DNA of 64,000 nt from Agriotes lineatus (lineage: Eukaryota; Arthropoda; Insecta; Coleoptera; Elateridae): contig CALNHX010001936.1 of NCBI GenBank assembly GCA_940337035.1, positions 1 through 64,000 of the forward strand, given 5' to 3'. Positions 57,529-64,000 of this stretch are shown piece after piece. The translations under genes were made by a program, and so were the position numbers. The notes beneath the pieces are model-generated. The model saw only the letters and a list, made by a program, of their open reading frames with translations, was not told the DNA's origin and made no database searches. Position 1 is the stretch's first letter, and every line of letters starts with the position of its first letter.

Positions 57529-57848
57529 TAATTTACGATACAAGTGCGTAAAGCGAGTGACTAAAGATGCTATACGCCTGTGTATCTTACAATATTTTAT
57601 CTACGATAGAATCTAGAAAACAATATAAATATAAACTAAATTAAATGTAGATTAAGATTAGTAGCAACCGGTCATCATTTTGCGTGCAAAAAATTCTAAA
57701 ACACGTTGCCACTGACGACGTGCCTAATAAATTCTTTTAAACACGTTGCTACTGACGACGTAAATTAATGAAAACGTGTTATTAAACAGTCGTTTTACAA
57801 ACTTAAAACTGCCAACTAAAAGTCAATTTTACACACTGTCGTAGATAA
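57529..57848 (+). repeat. Hairpin MITE-like repeat, copy 2
   Basis: Reverse-complement partner of 4511-4900. The terminal GATACAAGTGCGTAAAGCGA is joined almost directly to ACTAAAGATGC..GTGTATC, so the CTCGC-rich loop of copy 1 is deleted here. Confidence 0.7.
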
Positions 57849-57862
57849 TAGTATATTATTAT

Positions 57863-57970
57863 ACGAGTTTCATAAGAGGGCCCATTGTAGCACGCGTGAG
57901 TTTGGGGCGCGATGAGCCCAGCGAGGAGTGCTCCAATGGAACAAGTGCTACAATGGCTCTTATTGAACGA
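57863..57970. repeat. GCACG-type hairpin, copy 1
   Basis: CGAGTTTCATAAGAGGGCCC, then ATTGTAGCAC, pairs with GTGCTACAATGGCTCTTATTGAACGA. TTTGGGGCGCGA stands in the loop. The same structure is found at 60225-60300. Confidence 0.7.
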
Positions 57971-60104
57971 TGTGAGGAAGGATAAATGTTTTGGTCTTAT
58001 CTGTTGGCGAAAGTGTTATTTGGTATTTTGCCGGCTGGTAAATATAGGCCTAATTGAGCTAACTCGCCGAGAAGGGTCGGGGTTCCAGCTACGCTGAAAG
58101 AAAAAAAAAAAAAAAAAGAGGGCGCCAAGTCCTCGACGTTGTTTTAATTCTTGCGTCGGACCGTCACAAGGTGGAGATAACAATAACAATAACTAGTCGA
58201 ACACGGACAGGCAAATCGTCAATCAAAAGCCAACAATATACAAACAAGTTAATAACACAGCAATAATCAAATATCCACACAAATCAATAAACAACCTAAG
58301 AACACATTAAAATTGACAAGGGGCAATGCATCAATATCTGTGAAACTATTTCATTCATAGCTAATAATAAAACAACCTAAGTTGTAAGCTATCACGAATA
58401 AAGAAAACAAGTTGCTACTCAATTGGCAACGCAGGTACAAAAATTCACACGCACCCTGTGAGGCAGCGTGCGGCAAAATCAGAGCTATGCAAGCAAAAAG
58501 GCTAACTTCTACCCCGAATGTTAGCTTGAACTTAAATATGACAGCGTCACGATTTTGAAGGGTCGAAACCCGCTTTACGATTGTATGATCATACAGGACG
58601 TGGCGGTTTCTGTCATAAACTCATCATGCATTTTATGACTGCTCAAAACAACGGCTTGTATTATGCTCCTAACAAAGTTAAAATGACAAGTTGCAAAATC
58701 GCTTTACGAATATCCAATATTTGAGCATTATTATACCCCGGGCGGTCCGCTAGTTACAACTTACAACCTATTGCCGAGTGAAGTTTACAAGACTAACCTC
58801 TGCAGCTAAATTTGGTAAATACAGTAGCTATCGTTTTGTGGAATACAGCGAACCTGTAATCTGGGTGAGTTTAACCGTTCTAAGAGGGCTTAATAGCCTA
58901 ACTGAATGTTCAATTACGTTACAGGGGCCCAATTCAAAACGACCTTCATCACATTTGGGGCAGGCCAAAGGTAAGCAAACTTAAACGTAGCACTCAATTC
59001 AATAACACGAATATCTAAGATATCATACCAAGAGCGTGGCTAATACAGCTGCCACAAAGATTTAATCTACAATTACATGAGGCGCAAAACGAATTAAACG
59101 GTATGCCCTAATACTACCTATACAATTAATTTACTATAACAAAAGCTGAATGAAATGCATACAATGAACTAGGCGGTTAGTTCGCTAAGATAAATATACA
59201 CCCCAAATCATGTTTCGTACGATTCACACAGATGCTGTTTTCCAGGGCCGAAGCCACCAGCGTCTGAATATGCGCCGACTTTCAGTAGCATAGCGAGTAT
59301 CGCAGGGAGGACGGCGAACAGGCCGCAGGGAGGCGATGCAAGCACCAATTGCTTCAATACCCATAGCACCAATCGAGGTAAAAGAACCCATTCCAGCTAA
59401 CAATTCATTTTCCGGGGTGGAACAAAATGGCTTAAAGGTGTAATGCAGCCATCTCGTGGAGCCAGGCGTGCGAAAAATGAGCGTCCCATCAAAGCCGTCT
59501 AATACGAAGCGAATGCCGGTGATATCAGCACCAATCTCCGGAACATTCTAACAGGGGTAGCGGAGCCTCTATATCCTTCCAACAATGAAGATGGCTATCA
59601 AAGCCGTGAGACTAGGCCCCCAAAGGGAGCGATTTAAACTTACACGACGCAAGACTTGCCAGGAAATGCCAGAAAAATGCGCAAAACCAGCCCAATTCAG
59701 CTTATCAAAGTTCCAAAAATTGGAAAGTTGGCCGACATAAAAACCAAAGAATGCAGAGTGTGCTATGAGCTGATAAACAGAACTGTTCCTTTTATGTAGA
59801 ATTAAAACTGATGGTATTTGGGTTGCCTAGCCATAGGTAAAATACTGTATTTTTAGAGAATAAAAGTAAATTACCAAATCTGACTAATTATTTCAACTAT
59901 TGTAATAGAAAATGACAAAATTTTGGTTTGTGTGCTGTTCAAATAGTGCCTTACCTAGAACAATAATTGTGTTTAATTAATTCGTTAAAGAGTACCTTCA
60001 GTTTAAGTTATATTTGATTCGAATAAATTTAATAAATGCAGTTCAGCAATTGTGGTTATGTATTCGACATCTGAAAGCAAATGTCACCAATTTTATAAAA
60101 CATA

Positions 60105-60535
60105 GTTACCAAAAACAGTGTTATAATGGACTCCATTGTAGCACTGGTTATAATAACCATATTGTGACATCAAAGTAGATAAGTATATATAAATAATAAA
60201 ATAATATAAAGTATATTATTATACTAGTTTAATAAGAGGACCTATTGAAGCACGAGTGACTTTGGGGCACGACAATGCTACAATGCCTCTTATTAAACGA
60301 CGATAATATAATAGTTTATCTACTTTGCATACAAAAATACTCAAAAACTTTCAATTTTGACATTTCATAAAAAAATGTGATATCTGTCAGTTGTCTAAAA
60401 CAAGGTAGGCTGTTTCAATATTTTTCATAATGAAAATAAAAATGCAGAAACAGTGCTATAATGGACTCCATTTTAGCACTGTTTTCGGTGTTATAATAAA
60501 TAACCATATTGTGACATCAAAGTAGATCAATATAA
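60105..60535 (+). repeat. Two direct repeats flanking a hairpin
   Basis: Blocks 60110-60185 and 60449-60532 share CAGTG(T/C)TATAATGGACTCC, ATT(G/T)TAGCACTG and AACCATATTGTGACATCAAA. Between them lies a GCACG-type hairpin (60225-60300). Confidence 0.75.
60225..60300. repeat. GCACG-type hairpin, copy 2
   Basis: TAGTTTAATAAGAGGACCTA pairs with the complement of CAATGCCTCTTATTAAACGA. The loop again has ACTTTGGGGCACGAC, closely matching the loop at 57.9 kb. Confidence 0.7.
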
Positions 60536-62650
60536 TTAATGCACCGGAAAATGTAATAAAACAAAAGTATGTAACCATCAATTTCTATACAATTAGAGGT
60601 TAAATAAATATGACATTTAAACAGTAAATATGGTAGGTAGTGTGGAAGGTAGTTTTGATAAGTAAATGAAGTTTTAAAAATCATATATCACACATATCCA
60701 ATTTGGTCCAATAATATAGCTTTATTTCGTTAAAATAAATATATTAACTACACAGGTGTGTTATAAAAATATCTCTCAAATAATATTGCATACAATTTAA
60801 TTTATCATCTGTCACTTTGACTTAACTCAAAATATCTTATTCTTACGTACTTTTTTCAAATATCTTTTAAACCCAGTATAATTATTTAAGTATGAAACAA
60901 TGTACTAAGTAATTAGAATTCGTCCAGGAAAGCAATTTAAAAGAAAACTGTTTTATCTAAGCGAATACTTCTCAAAGCTTTATTCCTTTATCAAGGCAAC
61001 TACAATCAAATTTACAGTTGTAGAGAATTACAACAAAAACACAAGATGCTCTACTTACGAAAAAGTGAGGTTAGTACTTTATAATTGACAATATAGAACA
61101 TAAATAGGCATATTGTTACGCTCATTTTGTCATTTCGCAATTCACATTTATTTCCTAAATATACAGTACATTTTTCCTAAATGGTTAGGCAAACTGGAAC
61201 CTGGAAACTTATTGGTACCTGGGATGGTTTTTCGTATTGGTGTGATGTGTTTTGCCTGGGACATGCGGTGCATTTGCATACCGGCGTGCTGCCCATTTCT
61301 GTGGCTGGCGTTTGCTGCCATTCCTCTGCGATCGCTGCATTGTAACAAATAACGAGGTTAATCAGCAGCCCGTTACGAGGCCGTCTCTATGGCCAGCGAA
61401 CTGCCTGGTTGCCACGTCCACCAGCTCTGCACCACGTGCCGTGTATACTTGAGAAATTTTTTTAGTGCTATAGTTATGTATTGTTTGATTAATTTGAGTT
61501 TATAAGTATAGGCTTCTTAGAATTGCTATAATAGTATTTTGTGTATTACGATATGTGTGCTTTACTTGCGTAATTAGATATTTGATTATTTGGTTTACTT
61601 ACCCGGTTGTTTTGAAGCCTCTTTTAGATTGCTTAGATTTGTGTTGCGGCTGCTTAGGTGGTAGTCACTTTTGTTCATGTATTTTTTACGCGTAACAGCC
61701 TAGTACATTACCTCGACGTCAATTTGAGTTTGCTATAGAAATGTTAAAACTGCTGTGGCTATGCTACCGCTTACGGAATTATTACTGTATTTAATTTGCT
61801 TCTCGTTTCTAAAATGATTGACAAGTTTAGGATTTAGAATGACTGCAAGTAGTAACTCGAAGCTCCTCAGAACGCTATATGAATTGCTTGTAGGTCCTAG
61901 CACCCCTTATGAGATCTCAGAAACTGCAGGTACCGCCCCGCCTAAATTATGTTTGCAGTAAAATCAATTTATTAAGCCAACTCTCGGGGTCGAACGTTGG
62001 CCTTACTTTCTACTTGCGCTATTCTCACCCCTTGGATTGCACTCCGCTTAACGAAGTATATTTGAATATTTAGAACTTTTTGGTTTTGATCTTAGATGTC
62101 GATCGCCGCTTCACGGTGACCGCTGTTGTACTTATGATTAGACATGCTTCTGCGTTTGTTTATTTGAGTTATGATTTGAGACGCTTAACTAGGTGGTTAC
62201 TAAGCTTCTAACTCCCTGCTGGCTGGTCTTGAATTACGTAGCATTATTCTTTGTTTTATAGGTCAACTTGTAATATTTATTTGTGATATTATGTATTTGC
62301 TGTGGTATATTTATATTGTTTGTTGTTTTTTTAATATGTATATTGTTGGCGTGTATTTTTATGAGTTTGTTGAGCACTATAGAACCAATTCATGAATAAA
62401 TCCCGTTATTAGATATTGGTTATGCTATTATTTTGGTTTGCTTGGTATATCTCTTACCTTGGGGAGGTCCAACCCAAGGATTTGTTTACGTCGAGGACCT
62501 GGCGCCCTATCCGTTAGTTTCTTTTTTAGCTTCGCTGGAACCCCGACCCTCTCGATTAGTCAGCTAACCTAGGCCGATATTTTCCAGCTGGCAAAATACC
62601 TAATACAACTTTCGCCCTTACTTGGGCCGCCCTTCGCCATCCTTCGTTAC

Positions 62651-63572
62651 AATATCTTGTTTGATACATCAGGTTTAAGGTTAAAAACAATACTTAAGTA
62701 GTCCGATTAAATCACAGTTAATTGATTAATCAATTGCAAAGAGATTGAAACATTTTGAATATTTATGTAAAATGACAAATATCTGGGTGGGTCGCTAAAT
62801 AGCTCAAAAATTACCAGACGGTGACAATCTTCTGTAAAAGATTCTTTCCATTTCGTTTCTTTAATGAATGGATAGAAATTGCCTGTAAGATATATAATCG
62901 TTAGTCCTGACGTACCTAGTTTCACTGTTTATTAACATTTCTAAATAAATTGTAATTGAAAATATCAATAGCATTTGGAACAAGATAGAAGGAGAATGTG
63001 GCTTACCCTTAGCGGAGTTTATTAAAATTATAAATTTCGTCTTTAATTCAAGTTTTTTTCATGTTTAATTATCTTTTTTATGCACAAATGTTTTGATGTC
63101 CGATGGGCACCAACTGAAGTTCAATTTTTGCTTAGTTAGTTAGTATGTGACTGAAACATTCTGAAACTTAGAATATATCATAGAATTCGTTGTTGTTAGA
63201 CAACCCAAAATGCTTACGTACAGCTGATTGCAAATAAAACTGGGACAAGTCTTGAGACTTCTTTTTGAGTTTTTAATAATGTGTGAAACTGGATCTAAAT
63301 TATATTTCCGTAGGTGCCTACATAAAATATTATTAAATACAGAAGCATAAGAAAAGGCAACATAATCACGAATATTTAATACTTAATTGTACGCCCTATT
63401 ACAGATTACATATTAGCTTTCCCAGTTTTATTTGCAACTAGCTGTACTTGTTAGTAGTTCTCCACTTGTTGCTATATAGAAATTAGGTATTTAACTATCT
63501 TTCTAGATCATTGTTAGCCAAGTATAATTTAAATTATCTTTAACAATTAATTAAATATTAAATTATTTTGTG
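62651..63572. other. Intergenic, nothing recognised
   Basis: A+T-rich; no gene or repeat partner seen. Confidence 0.4.
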
Positions 63573-64000
63573 GAGTGTGTTCATGTGCGTTGGTCGTAGA
63601 GTGAACACGTTGTCGTGTCGCTGCTGCGTTCATTTGTTTAAGTTTATAATTTTATTAATACAACAAAAATGCCAGAACTACGCAGTGGTTCTTCCAGTAA
63701 CGATGACCAACCAATGCATAAAATAGGACAAAAAATCCTAACGTCGGACGGATATGTTTATGAAAACACTTATTAGTGATGCGATATCAACGTGCATTAA
63801 AACGCAACTTGAGGAAAAAAATCCAGGCCATAGAAAATACGGTCGTTCTCCTTGAAAACCGATTCACCGAAAAAACGGATAAATTAGAGCAATATACGTG
63901 GGGAAAACACAAAGGAAACAGTAGTGCAATTATTGTGTAAAAACAAACTGAAAACTAACATTACGGAAAACGACCTAGATACCAGCCAACGATTAAAAGG
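63573..64000 (+). mobile_element. Non-LTR retrotransposon 5' end with decayed ORF1, runs off the window
   Basis: A leader precedes an ATG at 63669 that opens MPELRSGSSSNDDQPMHKIG. After frameshifts come IENTV-type residues, LENRFTEKTDKLEQYT and LKTNITENDLDTSQRLK. A charged coiled coil of this kind followed by N-I--NDID--HRLG is the ORF1p pattern of CR1/jockey and L1-like elements in insects. At least two frame breaks show this copy is dead. The rest of the element lies beyond 64000. Confidence 0.65.

Larger units (their letters stand above)
57971..62650. other. 4.6-kb interval bounded by diverged inverted repeats
   Basis: The sequence 57975-58145 is about three-quarters identical to the reverse complement of 62490-62650. 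Shared landmarks are GGTCGGGGTTCCAGC, TATTTTGCC(G/A)GCTGG and GGGCGCCA(A/G)GTCCTCGACG. The left copy carries an A-run of about 19. Between them are G+C-richer tracts (58.4-59.7 and 61.1-62.1 kb) without recognisable genes. These may be two oppositely oriented remains of one large repeat family and not ends of one element. Confidence 0.45.

Overview
This is eukaryotic DNA, almost certainly from an insect genome. It is A+T-rich and has short GT-AG introns (50-60 bp in places), TATA-box promoters, and dense, nested insect-type mobile elements: mariner, a rosa-like DD41D element, Tc1, Penelope-like, CR1/jockey, RTE, SINEs and MITEs. A beetle would fit the mix, but the sequence does not prove the order. 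Most of the 64 kb is repeats. Host genes are few.

Layout. From 1 to 9 kb there are long stretches without recognisable genes, plus the last two exons of a GPI-anchored Ly6/three-finger protein (2584-3060, +). From 9 to 19 kb lies a nest of mobile elements: a 1.05-kb foldback element, a jockey-like retrotransposon relic split by an apparently intact mariner, and an old Penelope-like element split by a further insertion that holds a transposase relic and an LTR-like promoter with four exact-period 70-bp repeats. From 19.1 to 22.7 kb is a CR1/jockey-type non-LTR element with an intact 971-aa endonuclease-reverse transcriptase. From 24 to 41 kb are decayed transposases, RTE and CR1 fragments, a 5S-rRNA-derived SINE, a tRNA-derived SINE, several MITEs and a rosa-like element with complete ends but a broken transposase.

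The most gene-like region is 41.4-50.4 kb. It is a minus-strand tandem cluster of secreted DM9/DUF3421-repeat proteins: one intact three-exon gene, a second with an ambiguous third-exon splice phase, and two decayed copies. Parts of the cluster are segmentally duplicated together with an opposite-strand promoter and signal-peptide exon relic. One of those duplicates carries an RTE insertion with a clean 10-bp target-site duplication, and the other preserves the empty site.

From 50 to 64 kb are a truncated jockey-like element, a (CAGA)n microsatellite, two head-to-head Penelope-like copies with GIY-YIG domains, hairpin MITE families, a 4.6-kb interval bounded by diverged inverted repeats, and a decayed retrotransposon ORF1 that runs off the window.

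The only likely working host products are the Ly6 protein (surface, GPI) and one or two DM9 proteins (secreted, probable carbohydrate-binding or defence role by family analogy). Most other protein-coding signals belong to mobile elements. Exceptions are the cluster's opposite-strand exon relics and a 43-codon ORF of unknown status.
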